The notes under the pieces were generated by a model. That model did no database searches. It was not told the origin of the DNA and saw nothing but the letters and a program-made list of their open reading frames with translations. Position numbers and translations under genes: made by a program. A DNA stretch of 64,000 nucleotides, from NCBI RefSeq assembly GCF_019320115.1, contig NC_089591.1, positions 22,112,502-22,176,501 of the forward strand, in the 5' to 3' direction. Positions 37,856-49,585 of this stretch are shown piece by piece (the stretch's first letter is position 1; each line of letters begins with the position of its first letter). The DNA is from Miscanthus floridulus (lineage: Eukaryota > Streptophyta > Magnoliopsida > Poales > Poaceae).

Positions 37856-38626
37856 GCTAGCATCAGAGCAAGATTCAACATTAATTGTCACATATGTATT
37901 TAAAACAAAAGTTTTTGTTTTCCAAAAACCCTTCTCTAGCAACTAATAGCTATATAAATAGGTATTTGAAATCTGAAGTGTGCCAATGATCACTTCCCTT
38001 ATGCCCAAATTAAGGACTATTAGGTGGCTATTTAAGTACTAACATGGGGGTTTTTACTTCGTCGTCCATACGACGTGCTATTGTATGGATGCCATTCACT
38101 TGAATGGTAATGTATGGATCAAATGCCTCTACGCCAAGGTAAGATGATGAGTGGTATGACCGCAAGATGTGAGCGTGCGGTCGAGGAGAGTTAGCTTTGG
38201 TATGGCTATGTATGCATGCTTGCATGTGTATGTGGTGTGTATTTAAGTGTGGGTTTAAAGCGTTATCGGGTAGCTTTGATACGGAAGTATATGTATGGGT
38301 ATACATATATGGAAGTATTTAAATTTACATTCTGCATATTTCATTATTGGTTTGGCCTGAAATGAAATTTTTATGTAGGTACACTAACAACGAAACGTGT
38401 AGCTCGACTAGTTACGCTATATATGAGAGAACGTGTGTATGCCACCGTGTCTACCATTAGAAACAAATTTTTCCTAAGTTTGTGAGGACGTACGGAACAA
38501 GCATGCATCATGATAATTACCATTCACATAATTACATTGTTGCTCCCCATATAAATTTCTTACTCGGTTATGTAGCTCTTATCCATTATGGCCTTGTCTC
38601 ACAAAGTGTACATGTTGCTGGTATAG
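37856..38626 (+). other. Element C 5' leader
   Basis: Untranslated stretch between the LTR and the extra ORF. It holds a perfect palindrome, CCATTCACTTGAATGG, at 38092-38107, and repeats with TAGCTTTGGT/TAGCTTTGAT at about 38190-38290 followed by atatgtatgggtatac-like sequence. The same order occurs in A and B. It is a candidate packaging/dimerisation region. No ORF above background. Confidence 0.65.
37858..37869 (+). other. Element C primer binding site
   Basis: TAGCATCAGAGC, two bases after the LTR end, matching 10 of 12 positions of the initiator-Met primer site TGGTATCAGAGC. The following bases (aag) also fit elements of this group. Confidence 0.7.
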
Positions 38627-39688
38627 ATGGCAGCACCCGTCGGATGTGAGAATTTCCTGATGGTTTTTGGAACACCTACCCTCTTGTGGAGAGTTCTGCA
38701 CTTTGCGGGGTACCATGAACTGCCCTTTTATCATTGGATTGAAGAGTACTTGGAAGGACAGCCATGGTACAAGGTGTGGCTCACTATACTAGCCCGCACA
38801 CAACCGCCCTTCTGGCAGGAGGGGAAGGCAGAATCAGAAGGGAAGACTCCTTGGGTGGCTGCCCAAGTTGTGGCCTTTGTGGTTCTAAGGCAAATCTGCC
38901 AACAGCATGGGGATGCACTCACTGGTAGTGCAGCAAGTATGTTTCCTTTGGTGGATCCGTCCACCACAAATTGGGAATAATGTAGCCAAAATGCTTTGAT
39001 TAGAGATTAGGATGAGTGAGCAGATAGCTCTAGTCCCTCCATGAGTGCAATGTTTGCGGTGATGAAGATGTTTTGTGCACGCTAGGACACTAGGGATTTT
39101 TGGCAGGAATCATACACCACCTGCATGGACAAACTCATGAGAGCTGAAGCCACACAAAACAAGCTCAAGAAGTGTATGTGCAAGCAAAAGAAAGCCACAA
39201 GTAAAGCCCAATGGGAATCTGACCAAGCCTATGTAGCTTTGGGCACTCTTCATGCCCAAATGGAGCAAGTGGATCAGTAGAGGGCAGCAGCTCAAGAAGC
39301 TAGAGCCAATGATCAAGCAGTACTTGTAGGACTACGGGAGCAGTTGGAGACCGCCCGTGCGGAGGTGTCCATAGCTAGACGTCAGCATGATGCAGCAGAA
39401 AACCATGTCGCTAACATAAGGATAGAGCGAGATAGGCACCACGACATGAGCAATGCTCAAGATCATGCTGAAAGGGGCCTACATCAGCAGCTTGCATAGG
39501 CTCAACTTCAAGTAATGAACCTTCAGCATGAAGTGCACTATCTGAACAACCAGCTGAACCCTATCCTTGATGGGGAAGAAGATGGTCCAAATATGGAAGA
39601 AGATGAGGATGAGGAAGAGGAGGAGGTGGAGCCTGAGGAAGGAGATGAGCCTATCTCTAACCTCGATAGTGATCATGATGAGGATTAG
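38627..39688 (+). pseudogene. Extra ORF upstream of gag: 353-codon coiled-coil/acidic protein with internal stops
   Basis: A single frame of 353 codons from ATG 38627 to the stop at 39686-39688, with no frameshift but about six internal stops (first at 38978-38980; others near 39008, 39017, 39083, 39278 and 39497). Residues 1-117 form a hydrophobic/aromatic region (FGTPTLLWRVLHFAGYHE, WVAAQVVAFVVLRQ). From about residue 175 to 300 it is rich in Gln, Glu, Ala, Leu, Arg and Lys in a coiled-coil pattern (AQEARANDQ, LREQLETARAEV). The C-terminus is strongly acidic (EEDEDEEEEEVEPEEGDE). A decayed copy sits at the same place in B. I know no family for it. The order suggests a co-expressed accessory or extended gag protein. 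Confidence 0.7.
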
Positions 39689-40051
39689 ATTGCTTAGTGC
39701 TTAGTGGAAGTACTTAATGTATCATCATTGGTTATGTAATGAACTTGTAGTTTGAGTTTGGTGTTGGTGATTTGAACTATCATGTAATATTGTTATTTGC
39801 ATGACTATCGCACATTCGGTTAAAATGCAAATTCTAGTTGATCTATCTGAGCTCATGATTTGCATATTAATGTGCTATGAGTCTGATGAGTGGTCAAATT
39901 GGTGGTGTCATGTTGCGAGAATGGATTATTATGCCTCTGTTTTTATTGTGAATTTGAGAATTATCTCCAGTAATTTCAATTTGGCATGATTATAATTCAT
40001 CTGCAATCTTGTGGCATCAACCAATAATCGCTTATTGTTGCAACTTCGCAA
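39689..40051 (+). other. Spacer between extra ORF and gag in element C
   Basis: 363 bp of AT-rich sequence without a convincing ORF. It contains caataatcgcttattgttgc, a short imperfect inverted repeat just before the gag ATG that B also has. Confidence 0.45.
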
Positions 40052-41110
40052 ATGACGTGCACCCATGCAGGAGCTAGTAGCAGCCATGATGGCAATGGTG
40101 ATGACTTACCACTACCACCGCCACCATCCGCTTAGGAGTTCTTTGGCCAATTCTTGGGGAGCCAACGGACAATGGAGGAAGCTCTACGCCTCATCGTGCA
40201 GAACACCGCTTGTGGCCACCCACATCAACAAGGGGCCGAGCCAAATTAGCACAGTACATTCAAGGAATTTCTAGATACAAAGCCTCCTATCTTCAAGGTG
40301 GCTGAGGAACCACTACAGGCTGACAAGTGGCTCAACACCATTGAGCAGAAGTTTTGTCTGCTAAGGGTCACTGAGCATATGAAAGTTGAGTATGCTTCTC
40401 ATCAGCTGCAAGGACCAGTAGGGATCTAGTGAGCACATTTCTTGTCATCACTACCTGCTAATGCGCGAGTGACATGGGAGCAGTTCAAGTTGGCTTTTAG
40501 GGGACATCATATTCCCTCAGGCCTAATGCACATGAAAGCAGCTGAATTTATAAGGCTCACTTAAGGAACGAAGACCCTCACAGAATATATGCACGCATTC
40601 AACAACCTGTCAAGGTATGCTCTAGGTTTTGTGGATACTGAGGAGAAGAAGATAGAGAGCTTCAAGCGGGGTCTGGGTACCAAACTGATGAAGACCATGG
40701 CCAATTCTAGGTGCGCCACATACAATGAGTTTATTAGTGATGCTTTGACCCAAGAAAACCACAATAACATGGATGCGGCTGCTAAGGGTCGCAAGAAAGC
40801 ATTTGAGGCAGGTGCCTCCGAATCTTTATAGTCAAAACCGCTTATCATAGCTAGGCCACAATTCCGTCCACCTACACCCAAGTTTGGGCCTCCACCACCT
40901 AAAGCTCATAATAGTAGGCCATAGAAACCATTCCGTAAGGCATTCACTATTGCCTTACCAAAAGGAACTGACAGTTAGGGGAGCTCCACAGGACCTAGGA
41001 GTAATCAGCCATGTTTCAACTGCAATCAAGTGGGTCATTGGGCTAAGGAATGCCCCCACCCCAAGAAGAATGGCAACCCAAATCAGAACAATCAGAGGCA
41101 GACGAACACA
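40052..41110 (+). pseudogene. gag: Element C gag (single frame, about eight stops)
   Basis: Gag frame from ATG 40052, in the same phase as the protease start, so gag and pol were one polyprotein. Landmarks in order are PPIFKVAEEPLQADKW, EYASHQLQG, WEQFKLAFRGHHIP, a long helix-rich part (40589-40828), a Pro-rich basic stretch (PPTPKFGPPPPK) and the CCHC knuckle CFNCNQVGHWAKEC at 41012-41053. This is the capsid/nucleocapsid of a Ty3 element. About eight stops (for instance near 40130, 40253, 40427-40432, 40562, 40829, 40922 and 40976) interrupt it, mostly where a Gln, Arg or Trp codon would be expected. Confidence 0.9.
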
Positions 41111-44100
41111 AGGGCACATTCGGGATACGTGCATTATACCGTTGTTGAGGAAGTGCCCGCTAGAGAAGTTGTCACGGCTGGTATGTTCCTCGTCAACAAG
41201 CATCGCATTGTTGTTTTATATGATTCGGGAGCTTCTCATTCATTTATGAGTCAAGCATTTGCACCTAGACATGATCAAGAAATAATTGAAGTAAGCAAGG
41301 GGGTTATAATATAAGTTAAGCAGGGGCTACTATTGCTACAAATAAGATAGTAAAAATGTGCTCATCTCTATACAAGGGAGGGAGTATACAACGGATTTGA
41401 TAATATTGCTCGGGTTATCGATAAGTGTAATCTTAGGCATGAATTAGATGAAGGATCATGGTGTTCTCATTGACACCAGCACCCATACTATTATGTTGAG
41501 AGAACCCATGAGAGGGAATGCTTTTCTAGTAGCACTCTCCCGCAATTTTGAACTCCAACATTTAGCTTGTGCTATCCAAACCACCACACTTTGTGATATC
41601 CCAGTGGTTTGTGAGTTTCTGGATGTATTTCTAGAGGAATTACCAGGTTTACCACCTGATAGGGAGGTGGAATTTAAAATTGAGTTAGTGCCAGGTATGG
41701 CACCCATATCAAGAAGGCCCTATAGAATGCCACCCAATGAGTTAGCAGAACTTAAGGTTCAATTACAAGATCTATTGGACAAGGGTCTTATCCAACCTAG
41801 CTCATCTCCGTGGGGATGTCCAGCATTGTTTGTGAAAAAGAAGGACAAGTCACTGAGAATGTGTGTAGATTACAGACCACTCAATGCTGTGACCATCAAG
41901 AACAAATACCCATTGCCCCGCATCGACATTTTGTTCGATCAACTAGCTAAGGCAAAGGTATTCTCCAAAATTGACTTGAGGTCAGGCTACCATCAGATAA
42001 AGATCAAGCTAGAGGACATACCTAAAACTGCTTTCTCTACTAGGTACGGCTTGTATGAGTATTTGGTTGTCTTTCGGACTAACAAATGCTCCAGCCTACT
42101 TCATGTACCTGATGAACTTGGTATTCGTGCCTGAGCTCGACAAGTTTGTGGTCGTGTTTATCGATGATATATTAATTTATTCAGAAAATGAGTTAGATCA
42201 TGAAGAGCATCTGAGGATTGTTTTATCTAGACTGAGGGAGCATAAGCTATATGCAAAATTTAGCAAGTGTGAATTTTGGTTGAGCAAGGTACCTTTCTTA
42301 GGTCATATCTTATCAAGGGATGGAATCTCTGTAGACCCATCAAAAGTACAAGAGGTCATGGATTGGAAAGCCCCAACTTCAGTTCATGAAGTTCGGAGTT
42401 TTCTATGGTTAGCAGGATATTATCGTCGTTTCATTCTAGACTTCTCAAAGATAGCTAAGCCCATGACCAGACTACTTCAAAAAGATGAGAAGTACAGATG
42501 GATGCCAGAATGTGAAGCAGCTTTTCACACCCTCAGAACTCTGTTAACTACAGCACCTGTGCTAGCACAACCAGACATTAAAAAGCCTTTTGATGTATTT
42601 TGTGATGCATCGAGAATAGGTTTGGGATGTGTGCTTATGCAAGAAGGAAGAGTTATTGCATATGCTTCTCGGCAATTGAGAAAACATGAAGTCAACTACC
42701 CCACACATGATTTAGAACTTGCAGCAATTGTTCATGCATTAAAAATATGGAGACATTACTTGTTGGGCAATGTATGTCATATATATACAGACCACAAAAG
42801 TCTCAAGTATATCTTTACCCAATCAGAGCTGAACATGAGACAATGAAGATGGTTGGAATTGATTAAGGACTACAATTTAGAGGTGCACTACCATCTGGGA
42901 AAAGCTAATGTAGTAGCAGATGCACTCAGTTCAAAGTCTCATTGCAACACTATGGAAGCATTATTGGAAGATGGATTCAACTTGTTACACCCTATTGTAC
43001 TACACAATATCATGATCAGTTGTTCACTTGAAAGCAAAATCATAGAGTTGCAGCAGATAGATGTAGGAATAAGTCACATCAAGAGAAAAATGCAAGAGCA
43101 AGAGACCAAGCATTTCAGATTGGACGAAAGAGGTGTGTTATGGTTTGGGGACCGACTTGTGGTACCAAAAGACCATGAGCTGAGGAACCAAATTTTAGAT
43201 GAAGCTCACTTGTCCAAATTATCTATTCATCTGGGTAGTAGTAAGATGTACCAAGATTTGAAAACCTGTTTTTGGTGGACTAAGATGAAGAAAGAGATCG
43301 TAGCCTATGTCGCTAGGTGCGATAACTGCAGTAGAGTAAAAGTTGTTCATATGAAATCTGTCGGATTACTTCAGCCATTGCCTATTCCAGATTGGAAATG
43401 GGAGGAAATCAGTATGGACATTATCATAGGCCTTTGAATGACACCACAAGGTCATGATTCAATATGGGTCATTGTAGATCGTCTCACCAAGTCAGCACAT
43501 TTTGTACCAATTCACACAACATATCACGTGGGGAAGTACGTCGAGATGTACATTTCTCAAATTATGAGACTGCATGGAGTACCCAGGACTATAATCTCAG
43601 ATCGAGGACCATAGTTCATAGCTTGTTTCTGGGAGCACTTACTCCAGGCTTTGGGAACTAAATTGATCCGAAGTTCAGCATACCATCCACAAACTTCAGG
43701 ACAGACAGAGCGAGTAAACCAAATCTTAGAGGATTTGCTAAGAGCTTGTGTTATATCTTCCAAAGGTTCATGGGAGAAATGGTTACCACTAGCTGAGTTC
43801 TCCTATAACAACAATTATCAAGCAAGTATCAAGATGGCTCCATTTGAATCCTTGTATGGCAGAAAATGTAGAACTCCGTTGAATTGGATTGAGCCCGATG
43901 AAAGGAGATACTTTGGTATTGACTTTGTCAATGAAGCTAAAGAGCAAGTACGTGTTATTCAATAGCATATGAAGGCATCTCAATCAAGACAAAAGAGTTA
44001 TGCTGATAGAAGAAGACCACTGACTTTTGAAGTAGGTGACTATGTATACTTGAAAGTATCACCCATGAAAGGGCTGAAGAGATTTGGGATGAAAAAGAAG

Positions 44101-44457
44101 CTTTCACCTAGATATGTGGGGCCATACAAGATTCTGGAACGAAAGGGGAATGTTGCTTATAAGTTACAACTTCCACCTAAGATGAGTGCAATATTTGATG
44201 TCTTCCATGTTTCTAAGTTGAAGAAATGTCTTCGAGTACCTGAAGAAGCTATTGCACCCACCAATGTACAGCTTCAATCGGATTTGACCTATGAGGAAAA
44301 ACCAATCCGAATATTAGAAGTGATGGACAGAGTAACATGGAGTAAGATTATTAAGTTCTATAAGGTGGTGTGGAACAATCATAGTGAACAAGATGCTACG
44401 TGGGAATGAAAGGATTATTTACGAGAGGTTTATCCCACCTTTTTCCAAGAATGGTAG
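41111..44457 (+). pseudogene. pol: Element C pol (protease, RT, RNase H, integrase, chromodomain) with two frameshifts
   Basis: Protease with the intact D-S-G triad (YDSGASHSF, 41222-41230) in the gag frame. The frame shifts between 41314 and 41448. RT follows ([17 protein letters not shown] at 41800-41890). An apparent 2-base deletion near 42065-42072 breaks the conserved segment before FGLTNAP. Then come FIDD (42157-42168), RNase H ([17 protein letters not shown]), the integrase zinc finger (CDNC near 43321), and a D,D,E core with SMDII, SDRGP and QTERVNQ (43410-43720). The end has the GPY/F module (GPYKILERKGNVAYKL) and chromodomain (KFYKVVWNN, EQDATWE), stopping at 44455-44457. In-frame stops lie at about 42844, 43435, 43612, 43963 and 44407. 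All catalytic residues I looked for remain readable despite the breaks. Confidence 0.92.
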
Positions 44458-44488
44458 GTCTTGCAAATCTCGGGACAAGATGTTTTAT

Positions 44489-44501
44489 AAGGGGGAGGGG
44501 C
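44489..44501 (+). other. Element C polypurine tract
   Basis: AAGGGGGAGGGGC directly before the 3' LTR. Confidence 0.9.
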
Positions 44502-47500
44502 TGTAACATCCTAGGTGTTAGCCTTGCATAACTTGACTTGCATAGCATGAGCATGATCATCAAGCATTCATATATAAGCATTTACACTTGAAACATTTAA
44601 TTGAAACATATGCAACATTTCTTATTATTTCATGTTTCCATGTGTATAGGCATATGATCATTAGTGTAAACATGTACTTGGTAGATGTGAGTCACAAAAA
44701 CATGTAGCAACACATAGGTTAGCAAATAGGACATTGTTCATGAAGGTCACCTTTCATGATCAAACACTTATGATTTCATGTGTTAAACTAGATAGCACTA
44801 TGAGTGACTGATACATGAAATGATTGTATGACCTTGCAATTAGCTTAAACATGTTTAGAGTATCATTATGAACAACTTTGATATTCATGATTAGGGGTAA
44901 ATAGATCATTAAGCCCTAGTTTGAAGTATACCACCATTTAAATGTGACATGTTTGACCAAGTTTGAACTATGTGTTAGAGACATTGCATGGAGGTGGTCA
45001 CTAAAGCAAAGTTGTAGTATTTGATATAGGGAACAACTTTTATTTTTGGGTCATTGACTGGTTTAGCTCCTAACATGCTTGAACTTGGATCACAAACATC
45101 ATTAAATCACTATTTGCAACACTTAGCAAATTTTGCTAAGTCATTGTAACTGACAGTGTTCAGACAGCCACATTTGAGATGATTTTACTCCTTAACCATT
45201 GGGAATTAGGTCTTGATCGTTTAATACGAATTTGAGCAGGTACATTAGGCTTCAACTTTGATGTAGGAAATTTTCGCTGAAAGTCCACGGTCATGGAGTT
45301 TTCGTCGTTGCAAAATGCGTTGTTAGGCTCGGCTTTGGTTCACTGAATCAACTGAATCGAACAGCTCAATGGCCGACCAGGCTTCAGGCATCGCACACCG
45401 CGTGGTGGCTAGCGAATGCTATGCGTCACCAGTGCCCTACCGTGTGTGGCCAAGGCAGGCCAGCGCGCGCCTTAACCTTCCTGAACTCGCCCGCACTTAG
45501 CTACGCATGCCATTCGCCTTGCCTCGGCTTCCTTCCTTGCCCGCAGTAGCAGCCGTCCCCGCACCAAGAACTATCGTCACCATTGCCGTGGATAGCTCAT
45601 CCTTGACGCTCCTTCATCACCGCAGCACTCCACCGCCACCCCAGCAACCCACTGCATCCACCCGTGCCCATTGATCGAGCTCGGTAAGCTCCAAAACTGT
45701 GCAAGGGCTCGTCGGAGCTCCGCCGCCGAGTCCGTCACCATGGCTGGAGGGCCACAGTCCACCTCTCGCTACATTAGCATATGCGCTAGGTCCTCCATTG
45801 TTCGTAGATGCTTGTACGAGCGTTAGGTAGGGCCACCGAGGTCATCGCCGGCGTACCGCCGCTGTCCCGCTCCTCCGAGCCGCCATGGCCGCCACCGTCG
45901 TCGCTAGTGCCAACAAGAGGCCCAACCAAGTAGAGCAGTCAATGCACTAGGTCAAGAGGGTCAGTCCCGTGTAGATGTCACCGCCGGCGAACTCGCCGTC
46001 CTGTTTTGGGTCACTGACGTGTGGGGTCGTCTGACTCGCGGGCCCTACCGGTCAGCGACAGTAGGGATTAAGATAGTTCATTTCGATTCCAGATTTCACA
46101 CTGTTTTGTAATATTGATATCTCTAGTTTTGTAGCTTCAAAAAATTTGAAATAAATTTGGTAGTGTTCCTTAGGAAGTGTAGTATTTAGGAAAAATATAG
46201 TCTTGACACTTACCATAGAAATATTGGAAGATTTAAATGGAGATTTGAAATTTGTTTTTGAATGCATGCAAAATTGTTTATTTTATATCTAGAGTTCATG
46301 TGCTCCAAAAATTATGAAATTTTTGTGGTAAGCTATTCTTGACATCTATGAGCTTTGGTCAAAATTTGAGGGTCAATGCATGTATATATTGATAGTTATA
46401 GATTTTTCTTTTATAAATAGGTAATCCTTGTAGGAATTTTTATAAATTATTTAGGAATCCAATATTCATGAAATTTGTTGGAGGTCATCCTAGTACCAAA
46501 AGTATGCTAAGAAAAATATAAAATCTGTTGCTTGACACTTTTCACTAAGGTTTTCTTTTTATGCTATTTTAAGCCTTTATGCCTTGTCTTTTTTGTATAG
46601 AACGTTTTACTATATAAAATGGCATGAAACTTTTACAGTAGTCTTTTGGTAGCATTAGTAAGGCACTGTAAATTTTGGGGAATTTATGATGCATATTTAG
46701 TATATGTTTATTATTTAACCTATGTACATAAATAAAATGATAAATGCTTGTAAATAAATAGTTTTGGCTTTACCATTAAGTGTTCTTGAATGTTTTTGGT
46801 ATGCTTGAACTGTTGGTAGGCTTTGTGTTGTAAAATTTGAATACTTATATGAAGTAGAAGTATTGTTGCTTTATAATTCGAATTGAGCAGGTTTTCGGAC
46901 AGATTCCGTAGTTTGATAAGTTGCATGGTAAAAATGATGTTTGCTGTAAAAATGGTTAATAACAAAGTTGTAGATAACTTTATCATATGTCTTGTGTTAA
47001 TATTTCAGGACCATAGGTCAAACGGTTTAGGAGTTACAGCTGTTTAAATTTCGTATTTCTGAATTGCTTGCTCTCTGAAATTTCTGGACAGCACTGCATT
47101 GATTGTCTATTTTGGTTAAGATAATGTTTGAACTAGCTTTTGATGATTAAATAAGAGTTGTAGGTAATTTTATAAGCTTTCCAGAAAGTCTAGGATCACA
47201 GCATTTGGATAAGTATAACTCTGGTTATGAGAAAGATAAGTAGCTGCTGTTTTGGGTGTAGTAACCGAAAGGTTGAAGTAGTTAATTAAATAATCAAGAA
47301 GAGATATGCACCTACTCAGTAGAACATGATGCACTTGTTATTATTTCAGCACCATGATGTTAAGAATATTGCAAGAATGCATTCTTCATGTATCATCATA
47401 CCACACTTGTTAACATATATGCATTCGCAATATCTTATGCCATATTCGTGCATCTAGGATTGGAGGAAGAAATAACGTTGCTGGAATTCGACGAAGTAGA

Positions 47501-49094
47501 GGAAGAGGACCTAGCCGGAGAATCCTCCAGTCGCAGCTCCCGAAGGCGAGGAGCAGAATCCTGAAGAGCTTCCAGAGTGCCCTGACCACCGCCCCACTTC
47601 CTTTCTACGAGGCAAGCCCCGGAGCATTTTAAGTCTCCCAGTATTTTGCAAATGATTACTTCAGTACTTATGATTGATGCATTAGGTTATAAGAGTTGAA
47701 TGGAACCACTTGATGCATATAAATTCCTTGTCCAGAAATACTATCTTCAACCCGGTATAGGTCCAGGATCGAATATATGATTTGCCATGCTTAGACCGGT
47801 AGAAGTCGGGTGATTTCCTATCACCTGCGATATATAGGTGGATACCAAAGCACGGTTGGCTATATTTGCTATCGTGGAATAGAACCATGGGGTGATGTAA
47901 CTCGAGGCCGGATGGAGTCTATGTGTAGGGATACTCATGTGATTCCATCTGTGCCGATCAAGGACCGTACCGTTGTTGGAACTTCTGACAAGATTGAACA
48001 CATGCCTATCACTTAGCTGGCCGGATAACTCGTTCCTACCGTGAAGCCGAGTAGCTCAACTCAGGTCGGGCCCTGTTCTGTTGTGCGCTCCTTACGGGGG
48101 GTGATCAGACTTGAGCCCAAGGGCAGGCTAGGCCTAAATGTCCTAGCATTTGGTGTCCCAGATTGTGTGGCGCTGGTACGGACCCACGAAATGTGTACCT
48201 GAGTTGTACCAAAGGTGACCTAAGGCTGCCTTTGTGCGGTATGCCTGGGTTTGTGTTAGGAATAAATTCCCAGCTGGTTGAAAATTGATTCGAATCGCCG
48301 TCTCTCCCGGATAGTGAGAAACTTGGCTAGCTCCAACATCATAGTAACTGTGTTATGGAATATGATGGTTCAGGTGAATATGGAATCACAATACCTGCTA
48401 TGGTTACTATTGTATGCTTTTTAAATTGATATACCACATGTTTGGCATAGGATAGTTGCTAATCTAGAGATGGATAGTTATAATCAATTTGATAAAAGGG
48501 ATCGTAATTGTATAACTAAGTCAATCGCTTTTATGCATATGTTGTCAATCTATCTCCACTTATATAGCCTTGCTTGATCCTTGAAGTCGATTTATTTCTG
48601 GTTTATGATGGGTAAGTCTAGGTGATTACCTTCTCGTACTCAGGGTTTTATTTCCCATTGTTGCAGATGGCACTGTGTATCATGGTTATTGCAAGAGTTG
48701 CTTCTATCCCGCCGTGGTTGAGGAGTAAGCCTTGGGTAGGCTTCTTTATTAATCCCTATCTTTGCTTTTATGGACTATGGTCCTACTTGGCACTGTACTA
48801 AACTATGTTGGAAACTTTACTTTCAAACTTAATTTGCTTCCACTTTTATCTATCAAACTCGGTTTGTAATAACTTGGTTTCATACTCTGATGATGAAAAT
48901 GTATCTGTGAACTTTATGTAATATGTGACATGTATGTTGAATCATGTACGATCTTGGTTGTTGTAAATCATTTATCGAGACCCGTCGTGGTACTCAATGG
49001 ACTACCGGGTTTATATGGGTTCAAGTATGACTGTGCGACCGCTTGTAGGCTGCCATTGTACTTGTACTCTTATAAATTGGTCGGTTCTACAACA
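44502..49094 (+). repeat. Element C 3' LTR
   Basis: 4,593 bp, tgtaacatcctagg to ggttctacaaca, nearly identical to 33219-37855. About 40 bp are missing in the GC-rich island compared with the 5' LTR. It includes the short acidic ORF copy at 47448-47655. Confidence 0.93.
47448..47655 (+). pseudogene. Short acidic LTR ORF of element C (3' LTR copy)
   Basis: Same frame as the 5' LTR copy, but the start ATG is changed to GTG at 47448 and one extra T near 47512 shifts it. Downstream of the shift it reads EEQNPEELPECPDH and PTSFLRGKPRSILS without the insertion that breaks the 5' copy, ending at the stop 47653-47655. The two copies are broken at different places, so the LTR ancestor plausibly had an open frame. 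Confidence 0.4.
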
Positions 49095-49099
49095 AGCTA
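49095..49099. repeat. Target-site duplication of element C, right copy
   Basis: agcta, exact partner of 33214-33218. Confidence 0.92.
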
Positions 49100-49585
49100 G
49101 GAATTTATTCCTAACAGAAATCTAGGCAGAACTAGATCAACGGTTACATTAGGTCACCTTTGATACAACACAGGACCACATTTTGTGGGCTCGATCAGCG
49201 CCGCACAATCAGGGACAACCAACTACTAGGACCTTCAGGCCTGGCCTACCCTTAGGCTCATGTCTAGCTCCCCGTACATCCTTACTACAATCCTAGAGTG
49301 TGCACTTTTACAGAACGGGGTCCGGCTTGAGTTGAGCAACTTGGCTTCATGGTCAGAACAAGTTATCCGGCCTGCTAAGTGAGAGGCATGCATTTAATCT
49401 TGTCAGAAGTGCCAACAACGGTACGGTCTCAATCGGCATAGACAAAATCACATGAGTCAACCTACACATAGACTCCATCTGGACCTCTATTTATATTACC
49501 CAATGGTTCTTTTCCATGATAGCAAATATAGCCAAATGTGCTTCAGTATCCACCTATATCTCGTACGTGATAGGAAATCACCCAA
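49100..49585 (-). repeat. Element B 5' LTR, second piece
   Basis: Continues B's LTR after the insertion of C; it aligns with 22016-22487 in the left LTR. The short plus-strand frames here (49452-49679) are not genes. It ends at the insertion of D. Confidence 0.9.
49581..49585. repeat. Target-site duplication of element D, left copy
   Basis: cccaa. The right copy at 61895-61899 is cctga, and the empty site in B's other LTR (22483-22487) reads cccga. Each copy differs from the original by one CpG-type transition. Confidence 0.8.

Larger units (their letters stand above)
33219..49094 (+). mobile_element. Element C: complete long-LTR Ty3 chromovirus (Tekay/Del-like)
   Basis: 15,876 bp with LTRs at 33219-37855 and 44502-49094, both TG...CA, flanked by a perfect agcta duplication. 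Internal order: primer site (37858), leader, extra ORF (38627-39688), gag (40052), protease, RT, RNase H, integrase with GPY/F module, chromodomain (to 44457), polypurine tract (44489-44501). The domain order and chromodomain place it in the chromoviruses; long LTRs and sequence style suggest the Tekay/Del group. The LTRs appear to differ by about 1% at their start and about 3% near 36080-36330 versus 47340-47580 by eye, so this is the youngest complete insertion. Even so, gag-pol contains many stops and two frameshifts. Confidence 0.93.

Noticed and set aside
39110..39676. Minus-strand frames opposite the extra ORF of element C
   Set aside because: Shadows of the coiled-coil/acidic ORF; the plus-strand frame is supported by the copy in B.
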